In this document: positions 35,306-44,566 of the stretch, piece after piece
Layout of the letters: each line of letters opens with the position of its first letter
How positions within the stretch are numbered: the stretch's first letter is position 1
Origin: Pontibacter ruber
GTDB taxonomy: Bacteria > Bacteroidota > Bacteroidia > Cytophagales > Hymenobacteraceae
Direction of reading: 5' to 3'
NCBI RefSeq assembly: GCF_023630205.1
Contig: NZ_JALPRR010000003.1
Span: 124,001 to 188,000, forward strand
DNA length: 64,000 nt
Made by a program: the position numbers and the translations under genes
The notes under the pieces: model-generated
Seen by the model: only the letters and a program-made list of their open reading frames with translations
Database searches by the model: none
What the model was told of the DNA's origin: nothing

Positions 35306-36025
35306 ATGAGCAGAAATTTACTTTTAATAAGTACCTCAAGTACCCACGGCACCGGCTATCTGGAGCATTGCGAAGCAGAGATAAAAGAATTATTGCAGGG
35401 CAAAAGCAGTGTATTGTTCATCCCGTATGCCCGCCCCAGCGGTATTTCGCACAAAGACTACACCACCAAAGCCCGAGAAACTTTCGAAAGAATGGGCTTT
35501 ACGCTGACTGGCGTGCACGAAGCTACAGATCCGGTAAAGGCGGTAGAGCAGGCGGAGGCAGTGTTTATAGGCGGTGGTAATACCTTTCTGCTGCTCCGGC
35601 AGTTGTATGCCAATAAATTAGTGGCACCATTGCAGGAGCGTGTAAAAAAAGGCATGCCGTACATCGGTACCAGCGCCGGCACCAACGTAGCAGGTAAAAC
35701 CATCGGCACTACCAACGACATGCCCATCGTTTTCCCGAAAACGTTTGATGCGCTGCAGCTTGTTCCTTTCAACTTTAACCCGCACTACCAGGATCCGGAG
35801 CCGGACTCAAAGCACATGGGCGAAACACGCGAAACAAGAATAAACGAGTTTCATGTGCACAACACCCAGCCGGTGGTAGGCCTGCGCGAAGGAAGTATGC
35901 TGCATGTTACCGGCGATAAAATTGAACTCAAAGGACCACTCACTGCCCGCATATTTTTACAGGGGCAGAAGCCGCAGGAGTTCAAGCCGGGTGAGGATAT
36001 TACCTTCTTGCTGGAGGCAGTGTAA
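35306..36025 (+). CDS. pepE: Dipeptidase E (PepE), aspartyl dipeptidase
   Basis: 239 residues from ATG 35306 (MSRNLLLISTSSTHGTGYLEH), where family members start; an in-frame start at 35258 is less likely. S51-family serine peptidase that releases N-terminal Asp from dipeptides. The nucleophile is in GTSAGTNVAGKTI, with IGGGNTFLLL and PFNFNPHYQDP typical of the family. Confidence 0.93.
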   Translation: MSRNLLLISTSSTHGTGYLEHCEAEIKELLQGKSSVLFIPYARPSGISHKDYTTKARETFERMGFTLTGVHEATDPVKAVEQAEAVFIGGGNTFLLLRQLYANKLVAPLQERVKKGMPYIGTSAGTNVAGKTIGTTNDMPIVFPKTFDALQLVPFNFNPHYQDPEPDSKHMGETRETRINEFHVHNTQPVVGLREGSMLHVTGDKIELKGPLTARIFLQGQKPQEFKPGEDITFLLEAV

Positions 36026-36067
36026 GTAAAAACAACTTATACTTCCGCAGAGGTATACAGTATGGCT

Positions 36068-36115
36068 ATAAAACAAGCGAGGCGCTGATTTTCATCAGCG
36101 CCTCGCTTGTTTTAT
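36068..36115. terminator. Bidirectional rho-independent terminator
   Basis: Perfect 22-bp arms (36068-36089, 36094-36115) with loop TTTC, A- and T-rich at the outer ends. Lies between pepE (+) and the convergent minus-strand gene. Confidence 0.92.
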
Positions 36116-36126
36116 ATTGGTTGAGA

Positions 36127-36567
36127 CTATTGATTTGGCCTTTTACCGTTATCCAGTCGTTTGAGTAGCATTTTAGTAAACTCACGCTCGCCACGGTAAA
36201 GCAGGATCAGTTGTTTTGCCGTGATTACCCTGTTGTACCTGGCTACATATTCTTTCTCCAGATCCAGTTCCCGCTCGCGAACTGCAAACATGCTGTCGAT
36301 ACGGGCTTTGGCTTCCTGCTCACTCAGTTCATCCACATCCTGGCGGTAGCCGCCGCGGTAGGCTTTTACCAGCTCACGTCGCTTTGCTTCATATTCGTTG
36401 TAAATAGGCCAGAACTTCTGCGACTGCTCCGATGTCAATGCCATCTTGTCTGTCAGGAAGGCAACTTTGGCGGCCTCTACGTTTTCTCTTCTGTCCTGGG
36501 CAAAGGCAGCGGTTGCGCTAAGTATAACAGCACAGAAGAGCGTTAAAAGAAAAAGGTAAGGTTTCAT
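36127..36567 (-). CDS. Periplasmic LTxxQ/Spy-like protein
   Basis: 146 residues from Met at 36567 (MKPYLFLLTLFCAVILSATAAFAQ, a signal peptide); the longer frame to 36633 overlaps the upstream gene. The mature part is helical and charged, with LTSEQSQKFWPIYNEYEAKRREL, similar to Spy/CpxP-type envelope proteins. It follows an ECF sigma and an anti-sigma-like gene, so it is likely part of an envelope-stress operon. Confidence 0.7.
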   Translation of the reverse strand: MKPYLFLLTLFCAVILSATAAFAQDRRENVEAAKVAFLTDKMALTSEQSQKFWPIYNEYEAKRRELVKAYRGGYRQDVDELSEQEAKARIDSMFAVRERELDLEKEYVARYNRVITAKQLILLYRGEREFTKMLLKRLDNGKRPNQ

Positions 36568-36574
36568 GGGTGAT

Positions 36575-37018
36575 CTATAATCCGGTTGTATCAAGTCGTG
36601 CGTATTCCAGCTCCTCTTCGGCTGAAGAGGCACTTACATTCAGAAAGTCGGCCGGTAATACCTGGCCTGATATGGAATGTACCTCTGCCAGGTCTGAGCT
36701 CTCGAGTACAGCGTAGGTGCTCAGGTAATCTACAATCTCTTTGTCGCCTACAGCAGCCAGGTTGGCAATATGCTTTTCAGAATCACTTTGCATGTTCAGC
36801 ACATACACCACTGCAAAAGCCAGCAGTAAAGCAAGCGGCGCCATGGCAAGGCGAAGCGGCCTCCAGAAAGACGTATACCAGGCCGCAGCCGCACTTTCGG
36901 GCGCTGCCACGCGGTCCATTACACGCATCGGCAGGCTATCAAAATAACCTTCCGGTACCTCGTATATGTTGCGCTTGGGGATGTCTTCCAGTCTGATATG
37001 TTGTTTCTTGTTTGTCAT
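36575..37018 (-). CDS. Membrane-anchored anti-sigma-like protein
   Basis: 147 residues: cytosolic N-terminus (LEDIPKRNIYEVPEGYFDSLPMRVMDRV), one membrane helix at about 57-74 (LAMAPLALLLAFAVVYVL) and a periplasmic tail. The EVPEGYF pattern is frequent in Bacteroidetes proteins paired with sigma-70 genes. It lies 34 nt below the sigma gene, so it probably restrains that factor. No zinc anti-sigma motif is present. Confidence 0.7.
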   Translation of the reverse strand: MTNKKQHIRLEDIPKRNIYEVPEGYFDSLPMRVMDRVAAPESAAAAWYTSFWRPLRLAMAPLALLLAFAVVYVLNMQSDSEKHIANLAAVGDKEIVDYLSTYAVLESSDLAEVHSISGQVLPADFLNVSASSAEEELEYARLDTTGL

Positions 37019-37052
37019 GTACTGTTATTAGATACAGAACCATTCCTATAGT

Positions 37053-37592
37053 TTAATCCTGCTTCAGGAATTCTTCAATTTTTTTTACAGCCAGGTGATA
37101 AGAGGCCTTCAGAGCGCCTACTGAAGTCCCCAGAATCTCGGATATTTCTTCATACTTCAGTTCGTCGTAATACTTCATGTTGAACACCAGGCGCTGCTTT
37201 TCGGGCAGGCGCAGCAGTGCTTTCTGCAACTTGAGTTGTACTTCGTCGCCATCAATACCAGGTGTAGAATCTATCTTCTCGGCAAGCTCTGCAGCCACAT
37301 CGTTTAGCGGCAGAAAAAACTTTCTTTTTTTGCTGGACAGGAAGGAAAGGCACTCGTTGGTCGCAATACGGTAGATCCAGGTATAAAGCTGCGCATCCTG
37401 CCGGAAATTTTCCAGGTTCTTCCATACCTTCACGAACACTTCCTGCGTCAGGTCGTCGGCATCGTCGTGGCCGATCACCATCTTGCGGATGTGCCAGTAT
37501 ACTTTCTGCTGGTACTTCCGAACAAGCTGGTTAAAGGCCAGGTTGCGGCTGTCAGGGTTAGCGAATTTTTCGAGTAGCTCTTTGTCTTCCAC
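37053..37592 (-). CDS. ECF-type RNA polymerase sigma factor
   Basis: 179 residues. Region 2 contains the DDADDLTQEVFVKVWKNLENF core-binding/-10 segment and WIYRIATNECLSFL; region 4 contains LPEKQRLVFNMKYYDELKYEEISEILGTSVGALKASYH. First gene of a sigma, anti-sigma and Spy-like operon. Regulon unknown. Confidence 0.95.
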   Translation of the reverse strand: MEDKELLEKFANPDSRNLAFNQLVRKYQQKVYWHIRKMVIGHDDADDLTQEVFVKVWKNLENFRQDAQLYTWIYRIATNECLSFLSSKKRKFFLPLNDVAAELAEKIDSTPGIDGDEVQLKLQKALLRLPEKQRLVFNMKYYDELKYEEISEILGTSVGALKASYHLAVKKIEEFLKQD

Positions 37593-37616
37593 TTTCTCAG
37601 GTAGCAGGAAACCTTG

Positions 37617-37866
37617 ATCAGTAAACAGTTAACAGTAAACAGCAAACATCCTAACTGCCGGAGAGGGTACTGATCGGTTTCTTACATGATACTGCAATAT
37701 AGGCAGTAAAAATAAAAAGGTCTTAACCGTCAGGGTTAAGACCTTTTTATTTTTATCAGTGACCAGTTAACAGTTATCAGTTAACAATTACCAGTAAACA
37801 ATCCCAGACGAACAAATACTGCTAACTGTTTACTGCTTACTGCTTACTGCTTACTGTTCCCTGTTT
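37617..37866. repeat. Degenerate TTAACAGT/TTACTGC repeats around a terminator
   Basis: Imperfect direct repeats of CAGTTAACAGTAAACAGC (near 37620-37650), CAGTTAACAGTTATCAG (near 37760-37800) and TTACTGC in tandem (near 37830-37855), flanking the hairpin at 37708-37754. Function unknown. Confidence 0.6.
37708..37754. terminator. Rho-independent terminator
   Basis: Perfect 21-bp arms (37708-37728, 37734-37754), with AAAAAT/ATTTTT ends and loop GTCAG. On the minus strand it ends the transketolase transcript. Confidence 0.88.
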
Positions 37867-38821
37867 ACTTTTTACGGGCTATTACGCGCTCTACGGCAGC
37901 TACAATATCATTCTCCGTCAGGCCATATTTTTCCATCAGCTGATCCGGCGTGCCGGATTCTCCGAAGGTATCGTTTGTAGCAACATACTCCTGCGGGGTC
38001 GGGTTGTTCTTGGCAAGTGTCTGCGCTACGCTGTCGCCCAGGCCGCCGATGCGGTTGTGCTCTTCAGCAGTTACCACACAGCCGGTTTTAGCTACTGATT
38101 TCAGGATCGCTTCTTCGTCCAGCGGCTTGATGGTGTGGATGTTGATAATCTCAGCGTTGATTCCTTTTTCTGCCAGGATGTGTCCGGCAAGTATGGCTTT
38201 CCATACCAGGTGACCCGTTGCTACGATCGTAACGTCTGTACCTTCGTTCAGCATCACGGCTTTTCCGATCTCAAACTTCTGATCGGCAGGCGTAAAGTTA
38301 GGCACTACCGGGCGACCAAAGCGCAGGTATACCGGCCCGTCGTGCTCGGCAATGGCGATGGTAGCAGCTTTCGTCTGGTTAAAGTCGCAAGGGTTGATCA
38401 CGGTCATGTGCGGCAGCATTTTCATCATGCCGATGTCTTCCAGGATCTGGTGCGTGGCACCGTCTTCGCCCAGCGTTACACCGGCATGCGATGCGCAGAT
38501 CTTCACGTTCTTACCTGAGTAAGCTACCGACTGGCGAATCTGGTCGTACACGCGACCGGTAGAGAAGTTGGCAAATGTACCCGTGTAAGGTATTTTACCA
38601 CCGATGGTCATACCGGCGGCAAGGCCGATCATGTTGGCTTCGGCGATACCTACCTGAAAGAAACGCTCTGGAAACTCTTTCTGGAAAGCGTCCATTTTCA
38701 GCGAGCCGGTCAAGTCAGCGCAAAGGCCAACCACATTAGGGTTAGTGCGGCCTAGCTCCAATAAACCTGCCCCGAAGCCGGAACGTGTGTCTTTTTTCTC
38801 TGAATACGGAAACTCTTTCAT
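37865..38821 (-). CDS. Transketolase, C-terminal subunit
   Basis: 318 residues covering the pyrimidine-binding and C-terminal domains of a split transketolase, which moves two-carbon units in the pentose phosphate pathway. Motifs: VGIAEANMIGLAAGMTIGGKIPYTGTFANF and the ASHAGVTLGEDGATHQ loop; TGCVVTAEEHNRIGGLGDSV in the C-terminal domain. The N-terminal subunit is encoded at 40277-41134, with an unrelated vWA gene between. The start follows the vWA stop with zero spacing. Confidence 0.93.
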   Translation of the reverse strand: MKEFPYSEKKDTRSGFGAGLLELGRTNPNVVGLCADLTGSLKMDAFQKEFPERFFQVGIAEANMIGLAAGMTIGGKIPYTGTFANFSTGRVYDQIRQSVAYSGKNVKICASHAGVTLGEDGATHQILEDIGMMKMLPHMTVINPCDFNQTKAATIAIAEHDGPVYLRFGRPVVPNFTPADQKFEIGKAVMLNEGTDVTIVATGHLVWKAILAGHILAEKGINAEIINIHTIKPLDEEAILKSVAKTGCVVTAEEHNRIGGLGDSVAQTLAKNNPTPQEYVATNDTFGESGTPDQLMEKYGLTENDIVAAVERVIARKK

Positions 38822-40213
38822 TTATCTGTTGAAAATTTTTACAGTTGTTGTTGCGCCCGATCTGATCGTGAATTCCTGCACGTCAGTAAATTTACTCGCC
38901 TGGGCGGACTTCATGCGGTAAACCAATCTATACTTGCCTGGCTGTAGCGCCAGTACTGTTTTGCTGCTTTGCTCGGGCAGGTTGTATACCCAGCGCTGCG
39001 TACCATCTTCCTCCAGGGTATAAATGCTGCCATACCCCTGCACATCAGAAGGGATCGACAGTTGACCCGGAGGCGGGAACGTGATGGTGTTCGTTTCCCC
39101 CTGCTTTACCTCCACACCCTTCATGTAAATGCGGGGGAGGGTGAGCAACTCTAAATCATACTTGCCGGCCAGGTAGTTGTGCCGGCTGCCAAAACGCTGC
39201 ACGTTCAGGGTACGGTCTTTATCCTGCTCGCGCACGATCACAGACAGCTGCCCGTAAGGCGATGGCCCGCTTTGGCGCAAATAAAGCTCGCCTTGCGGCG
39301 CTACAACCGGTATCACGTTGTTGCGACCGGGTTTAATATCGAGCTTGCGCTCCACTACAGGCGGCACCGTGTTCACCACCAGGTCGTAAGGCAGCAGGGC
39401 GTCTATTTCCAGCACATCCGATTTGCCTTTGCTGTCCATGTAGTGCACAAAGTTATACTCCGGGTCACCAGTCAGGGCGTTCAGAAACGTTAGGTTCACG
39501 TTGCCGGGTACCGACTTTCCCTGTTCGTCCTTCAGCTCTACGGTTACCGTTGTCTTACTCAGCGTCTGCGACACAATCTGGGTCAGCACGTTCTGGAAAG
39601 TGCGGATATCAGCTGCATTAAAATACTGGCCAATGCAGTTAAGCTGCTTTTCCTGCTCCTGTTCGATACCGATGCCGATCACAAAAGGCCGCAGAAAGAT
39701 GCGTTTCTTTTGCAAAGCCAGCGATGTGGCACAAGGGTCGCCGCCGCACGATTCCAGACCATCTGTTATCAGAATGATCACGTTGCGGGAGCGCACTACT
39801 TCCGGAAAATCGCCCGCCGCCTGCTGCAGCGAGTACGTAATGGGTGTGTTGCCTCTCGGAATGATCTGTTCCAGTTTTTTCTTTACCGGCTCTGCATTCT
39901 TTTTGGCAAACGGTACTTCGAGTTTGGTATCCTTGCAATCGTTGCGTTCGCGGCCAAACTGGTGGCCGTACACGCGCAAGGCTACTTCCACGTTCTCGTA
40001 GCGTGCAAGCGAGTCTACAAGTCCTGCCAGCAGTCGCTTGGCTACCGTCATACGGTCACTGTCTTCCCACTTGCCATACATGCTGCCCGAAGCATCGAGC
40101 AGGAACAGGATGCGCGTGGTTGGCTGCTGTTTCTGTTCCTGGGCAAAGGCAGTTCCGGCTGCCGTTAGCAGCAACATACAAAGTATAAAGTATGTCTTGC
40201 GCCAAAGTGCCAT
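38822..40213 (-). CDS. Exported von Willebrand factor A-domain protein
   Basis: 463 residues with a signal peptide (ILCMLLLTAAGTAFAQ). The vWA domain at about 30-215 has an intact MIDAS motif (LFLLDASGSMYGKW, then the NTPIT Thr and ITDGLESCGGD). The C-terminal half is beta-rich, like carboxypeptidase-regulatory or PEGA repeats (LQPGKYRLVYRM). It lies between the transketolase halves, abutting the second. Role unknown. Confidence 0.82.
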   Translation of the reverse strand: MALWRKTYFILCMLLLTAAGTAFAQEQKQQPTTRILFLLDASGSMYGKWEDSDRMTVAKRLLAGLVDSLARYENVEVALRVYGHQFGRERNDCKDTKLEVPFAKKNAEPVKKKLEQIIPRGNTPITYSLQQAAGDFPEVVRSRNVIILITDGLESCGGDPCATSLALQKKRIFLRPFVIGIGIEQEQEKQLNCIGQYFNAADIRTFQNVLTQIVSQTLSKTTVTVELKDEQGKSVPGNVNLTFLNALTGDPEYNFVHYMDSKGKSDVLEIDALLPYDLVVNTVPPVVERKLDIKPGRNNVIPVVAPQGELYLRQSGPSPYGQLSVIVREQDKDRTLNVQRFGSRHNYLAGKYDLELLTLPRIYMKGVEVKQGETNTITFPPPGQLSIPSDVQGYGSIYTLEEDGTQRWVYNLPEQSSKTVLALQPGKYRLVYRMKSAQASKFTDVQEFTIRSGATTTVKIFNR

Positions 40214-40276
40214 GGCTGCCAGTGCTTTATAGTTTATACTTAGCAGAATGGGTGTATCGCTGGTTTGCGTTACTTA

Positions 40277-41134
40277 TTAGTAGTCAGATGCTTCCTGTAC
40301 CTGTAGTTGCTGCAGGGCTTTCTCCAATTGCTCATCGTTCGGAGCTACACCGTGCCACTTGTGTGATCCCATCATGAAATCAACGCCATAGCCCATTTCG
40401 GTGTGCATCAGGATGATAACTGGTTTGCCTTTGCCGGTTTCGTTTTTGGCGTTCTCCAGTACTGGCAATAGTTGCTCCAGTTCGTTGCCGTTGCCTTCCA
40501 GCACGGTCCAGCCGAAGGCTTCGAACTTGGCGCGCAGGTTACCCAGCGACATCACTTCTTCTGTAGAGCCATCGATCTGCTGGCCGTTCAGGTCAATTGT
40601 AGCGATGATGTTGTCTACTTTGTGGTGTGCGGCATACATGGCAGCCTCCCAAACCTGGCCTTCTTCCAATTCGCCGTCGCCCATCAGCACGTACACCAGG
40701 TTGTTGTCCTGGTTCAATTTCTTAGCCTGCGCAGCACCAACTGCTACGGAAAGACCTTGGCCAAGCGAGCCGGAAGCAACACGAACGCCCGGCAGGCCTT
40801 CTTCTGTAGCCGGGTGGCCCTGCAGCCTGGAGTTAAGCTTACGGAACGTAGCCAGCTCATTTACCTCAAAGTAGCCGGAGCGTGCCAGCACACTGTACCA
40901 TACCGGCGAGATGTGGCCGTTCGACAGGAAAAACAGGTCTTCGCCATTGCCGTTCATGTTGAAGGCTGGGTTGTGGTTCATTACGCGGAAGTACAACGCA
41001 ACCAGGTAATCGGTGCAGCCAAGGGAGCCGCCCGGGTGACCAGAGTTTACGGCATGTACCATGCGCACAATGTCACGACGCACTTGTGACGCGATCTGCT
41101 TCAGCTCTTCAACGCTTTTATTGTGTGGATTCAC
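40277..41134 (-). CDS. Transketolase, N-terminal subunit
   Basis: 285 residues with the thiamine-diphosphate-binding domain: HPGGSLGCTDYLVALYF, the GDGELEEGQVWEA Mg-binding motif with NGQQIDG, and EMGYGVDFMMGS. It pairs with the C-terminal subunit at 37865-38821. First gene of the transcript; a terminator separates it from bcp. Confidence 0.94.
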   Translation of the reverse strand: MNPHNKSVEELKQIASQVRRDIVRMVHAVNSGHPGGSLGCTDYLVALYFRVMNHNPAFNMNGNGEDLFFLSNGHISPVWYSVLARSGYFEVNELATFRKLNSRLQGHPATEEGLPGVRVASGSLGQGLSVAVGAAQAKKLNQDNNLVYVLMGDGELEEGQVWEAAMYAAHHKVDNIIATIDLNGQQIDGSTEEVMSLGNLRAKFEAFGWTVLEGNGNELEQLLPVLENAKNETGKGKPVIILMHTEMGYGVDFMMGSHKWHGVAPNDEQLEKALQQLQVQEASDY

Positions 41135-41189
41135 GTTAATTGATTATGAATTGTAAATGATGAATTAAGAACTATACTTTGGTATTACG

Positions 41190-41220
41190 AAAAAACGCAG
41201 CCGCCTGTGTGGCAGCTGCG
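41190..41220 (-). terminator. Rho-independent terminator after bcp
   Basis: CGCAGC...GCTGCG hairpin with one internal mismatch (41196-41220); on the minus strand it is followed by T6. Confidence 0.8.
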
Positions 41221-41224
41221 CTTC

Positions 41225-41680
41225 TTATCTTTTGCTCAGTATCTGATTCGTATGGTCGGCGGTCTTTACTTTGGTGATGATGTCCTGTATCATTCCATTT
41301 TCATCGATCACGAACGTATACCGCATGGTGCCCATGTACTTGCGCCCATACATCGATTTCTCCTGCCACACGCCGTACTGCTCGACAATCTTTTTATCGG
41401 TGTCGGCGATGAGGGTGAAGGGCAGGTTATACTTGCCGATGAAGTTCTGGTGCGACTTTTCGCTGTCAATACTTACCCCGATCACTTCGTAGCCATCCTT
41501 TAACAGGTCGCTGTAGTTGTCGCGGAGGTTGCAGGCCTGCGCGGTGCAGCCGGAGGTATTGTCCTTTGGGTAGAAGTATAAAATTACCTTTTTCCCTGCG
41601 TAGTCACTTAACCTGACGGTATGGCCGTTCTGGTCCTTTCCTTCAAATTCCGGCGCTTTGTCGCCTGCCTTTAATTCCAT
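41225..41680 (-). CDS. bcp: Thioredoxin-dependent peroxiredoxin (Bcp/PrxQ)
   Basis: 151 residues reducing hydroperoxides. It starts MELKAGDKAPEFEGKDQNG and has the peroxidatic Cys in YPKDNTSGCTAQACNLRDNY with the second Cys five residues on, as in atypical 2-Cys BCPs. The M23 peptidase gene lies 8 nt upstream, so they likely share a transcript. Confidence 0.94.
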   Translation of the reverse strand: MELKAGDKAPEFEGKDQNGHTVRLSDYAGKKVILYFYPKDNTSGCTAQACNLRDNYSDLLKDGYEVIGVSIDSEKSHQNFIGKYNLPFTLIADTDKKIVEQYGVWQEKSMYGRKYMGTMRYTFVIDENGMIQDIITKVKTADHTNQILSKR

Positions 41681-41688
41681 GTAAAGTT

Positions 41689-43608
41689 TTAGATAACAGT
41701 GTTGAAAACAGCTTCGTTGCCGGCGTTGTCTTTCACCTTCAGCACCACTTTGCCAGACAAAGGTATGCTTTTATCTAATTTTTCAGAGTATATCGTAGCA
41801 GTTTTGTGTTCATACTTCATCAGCAGCCACTGTCCGTTCACCTCTGCCCGGAAGGAATTGATACCGGAAAGGTCATCGCCGATGCGGAAACGGATCTGTA
41901 CTTTGCTTTTGCTCAGCAGTTTTATACTTGGCGGTCTGGTGTCTTCCAGTACCTTAAACTTGCCCATGTTGCTGGTGCTGAACGTAATGCTGTTGCCGTT
42001 CCAGGTGCCGCCCAGCATGCCGCGGCCTCTACCCAAACCAAGGAAGTATACCGCAGCTTTGGTCTTATCATTAATCACCTTTTCAGGCGTAATGGTTACT
42101 TTAATTGGCTTGTGCAGCGGCGTATAGAAATCGCCGATGGTGTACACATCACCTTCTAGTTTCGTTTCCAAGTACAGCGTGTCGTAGAGCGATTGCTTGT
42201 CGAAAATGACATTCAGGTAATTGTTCTTGTAATTAACTTCCTGCCCAGGCGGAACCACAAGCTGGTAATTAAGTCGTTTGGAAATGCCGCAGAACGTCAT
42301 GGAGTCGGGGAGGCCAGCGCGCATATCGTACAGGCTCACCGAAGTGGAGTTCCTGGTATAGCTCGGTACCAGGCTCATGCGCCGGTTGCCCTTGTACAGG
42401 TCAACGTTGCGTGGGCTGCTAGCCGTGTCGGTCGCATTGATCTTCAGGATGTTGCCCTGTACCTCATACGTTAAAGCAGGTTGCTTTACCGCTTTCGAGA
42501 ACGTCTGGGTAAAAGTTGGCTTCTGGCCTTTTATCACGAAGCTCAGGGTAGAGGCATTGTTGTAAGAGTCTTTGGCTACAAGCCTTACCTGGTACACCGA
42601 ATCTGCGGAAACAACGATCCGGCCACGGTTACGCGGGGCTGTGTACAGCGGCAGGTCGTTGCCGTGGTCTACGTAGGCCTTCTGGAAGGTACGGCCCTGG
42701 CGCTTGTACATGGTATAGTTGATGTGCTGCGACACTTGGCGCGACAACTCGAACGGCACCTGGTCGATGTGGTGGTTGTAGATCTGCTTGTTGTTGATAT
42801 ACAAAGTTACATCCTGCGTGCCGTTGCGGTTCTGGGTTCCGTCGTAGCGGTCGTTTGTCTGCAGTTCAAGTCCCAGCATACCATGCGCATACACCGTGTC
42901 CGGCAAGGTATAGGTGTTGCCGTTTTTCACAGGTGTAAATTCCACTCTTTTAAACTCCTGGTTTACGCGCCCATAAATGTTCAGGGGCTGCAGGCCTAGG
43001 GTAAAAATATCCGGCGGCGTGGTGTCGATGATCTCTGAAAAGCCCCACTTCAGCGGGTTGTACAGCCTGTCTTCGGTATCGCGCACCTCGAAGTGCAGGT
43101 GCGGCCCGCCAGAGCCCCCTGTATTACCGGATAAACCGATTACCTGCCCTTTCCGGATCGGGAACATAGTCTTTTCCGGGAACAGCTCCAGCTCAAAGGT
43201 CTGCTTCTTGTACTGGTTCTGCAGCATGTACTTGGCAAGGTCGTCGTAAAACGACAACAGGTGCGCATAGGTAGTTACCAGTCCGTTCGGGTGCGTGATG
43301 TAAACAATGTTTCCGTAGCCATAGGTAGACTGCTTCACCCGGGATATATACCCATCAGCAGCGGCATACACCGGCAAACCTTCACGCTGGTCGGTCTTGA
43401 TATCAAGCCCGCCATGGAAGTGGTTCGAGCGGATCTCGCCCATGGAACCGGAAAGGAAGTTACGCTGGCCCGGTTTAATCGGGAACAGGAAAAAACCTGG
43501 CTGTACGCTTGGCTGTGCGGCAAGACCCAGCGAGGTAAAAGCAAAAAGTAAGAGGAGCGCTGCGCGCTTATTTAACTTCAAAATCCAACAGTTTTTTATC
43601 TTCAACAT
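41689..43608 (-). CDS. M23/LytM-domain peptidase, exported
   Basis: 639 residues. A hydrophobic export signal spans about 15-31. The LytM metallopeptidase domain at about 40-180 has all zinc ligands: H65 and D69 (NHFHGGLDI), and H170/H172 (GPHLHFEV). The rest (180-639) is beta-rich with several Ig-like segments and no enzyme motif. It probably trims peptidoglycan crosslinks or regulates another hydrolase. The start overlaps the FAH gene by 41 nt. Confidence 0.87.
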   Translation of the reverse strand: MLKIKNCWILKLNKRAALLLLFAFTSLGLAAQPSVQPGFFLFPIKPGQRNFLSGSMGEIRSNHFHGGLDIKTDQREGLPVYAAADGYISRVKQSTYGYGNIVYITHPNGLVTTYAHLLSFYDDLAKYMLQNQYKKQTFELELFPEKTMFPIRKGQVIGLSGNTGGSGGPHLHFEVRDTEDRLYNPLKWGFSEIIDTTPPDIFTLGLQPLNIYGRVNQEFKRVEFTPVKNGNTYTLPDTVYAHGMLGLELQTNDRYDGTQNRNGTQDVTLYINNKQIYNHHIDQVPFELSRQVSQHINYTMYKRQGRTFQKAYVDHGNDLPLYTAPRNRGRIVVSADSVYQVRLVAKDSYNNASTLSFVIKGQKPTFTQTFSKAVKQPALTYEVQGNILKINATDTASSPRNVDLYKGNRRMSLVPSYTRNSTSVSLYDMRAGLPDSMTFCGISKRLNYQLVVPPGQEVNYKNNYLNVIFDKQSLYDTLYLETKLEGDVYTIGDFYTPLHKPIKVTITPEKVINDKTKAAVYFLGLGRGRGMLGGTWNGNSITFSTSNMGKFKVLEDTRPPSIKLLSKSKVQIRFRIGDDLSGINSFRAEVNGQWLLMKYEHKTATIYSEKLDKSIPLSGKVVLKVKDNAGNEAVFNTVI

Positions 43609-44179
43609 ATCCTTCCAATCTATCTCCGATCTTAACAGGTCCTACACCTTCCGGCGTACCTGTAAAGATGATATCGCCTTTCTTTAAGGTGATAAAGCGG
43701 GAGATATACGCAATGATGTCGTCAAAGGTGTTCAGCATCATACCCGAATTTCCTTTCTGCCTGGTCTGCCCGTTCACATCCAGCCTGAAGTTGATGTTCT
43801 GCAGGTCGGGGAACTGCTCCAGCGGCAGGAAGTCGGAGATGGGAGCGGAGCCGTTAAAGCCTTTGGCCAGCGTCCAGGGCAGGCCTTTGGCTTTTGCCTT
43901 GGCTTGTATATCACGAGCCGTGAAATCGATACCTAAGCCAATGGCATCGTAGTATTTATGTGCAAATTTCCTGTCGATGTTCTTGCCCTCGCGGCTTACG
44001 CGCAGGATCAGTTCCACCTCATGATGGATGTCGTTGCTGTAATCCGGGAAATAAAAGGGCTCGTTATTCTTGAGGATGGCCGTGTCAGGTTTGAAAAAAA
44101 TGACAGGCTCGTCTGGTACTTCGTTTTTTAGTTCAGCAATGTGCTCCGCGTAGTTGCGGCCTATAGCTAGTATTTTCAT
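43568..44179 (-). CDS. Fumarylacetoacetate hydrolase-family protein
   Basis: 203 residues of the FAH/YcgM fold: MKILAIGRNYAEHIAELKN, the metal-binding HHEVELILRVSREG and TARDIQAKAKAKGLPW, and FTGTPEGVGPV near the C-terminus. Such enzymes hydrolyse acylpyruvates or decarboxylate oxaloacetate. Its end overlaps the M23 gene by 41 nt. Confidence 0.9.
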   Translation of the reverse strand: MKILAIGRNYAEHIAELKNEVPDEPVIFFKPDTAILKNNEPFYFPDYSNDIHHEVELILRVSREGKNIDRKFAHKYYDAIGLGIDFTARDIQAKAKAKGLPWTLAKGFNGSAPISDFLPLEQFPDLQNINFRLDVNGQTRQKGNSGMMLNTFDDIIAYISRFITLKKGDIIFTGTPEGVGPVKIGDRLEGYVEDKKLLDFEVK

Positions 44180-44566
44180 AAAGGAGATAAAAGCAATCTT
44201 TTTTCAAAAATAGGACTTCTATTGTTTTTGCACCTAGTAAAGTAGAGAAAATAATAACAGCTGCATTCCTGGCCACCTAAGTACGATAATTTTTGCACTG
44301 CTATACTTAAGGTATTTATTAGATAACACCCGTCAGAGCCTTTTAGTATATAGCAAAGCCACAATAACATTTTATATAGCTTTCGTCGTATACTTGAGCA
44401 GTAACAATTGCACTTTTGACAGCGGCTGGCCCGGTTGGTAGAGAGAAGATAAATAGTTGCTGATATATAGCATTTTACTGATTTAGTTCGTTACGATGTT
44501 TGCAATCTTACAAATTGGTTTAAAATTTGATATTAATTTGTAAGAGCCATTTTAAACTTAAAGATT
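44180..44566. other. Divergent intergenic region with inverted repeat 44507-44544
   Basis: 387 bp. It holds CTTACAAATT (44507-44516) and AATTTGTAAG (44535-44544), a perfect 10-bp inverted repeat with an 18-nt spacer, 23 nt before the M48 gene. It may be an operator or a leader hairpin. Nothing else is clear. Confidence 0.45.
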
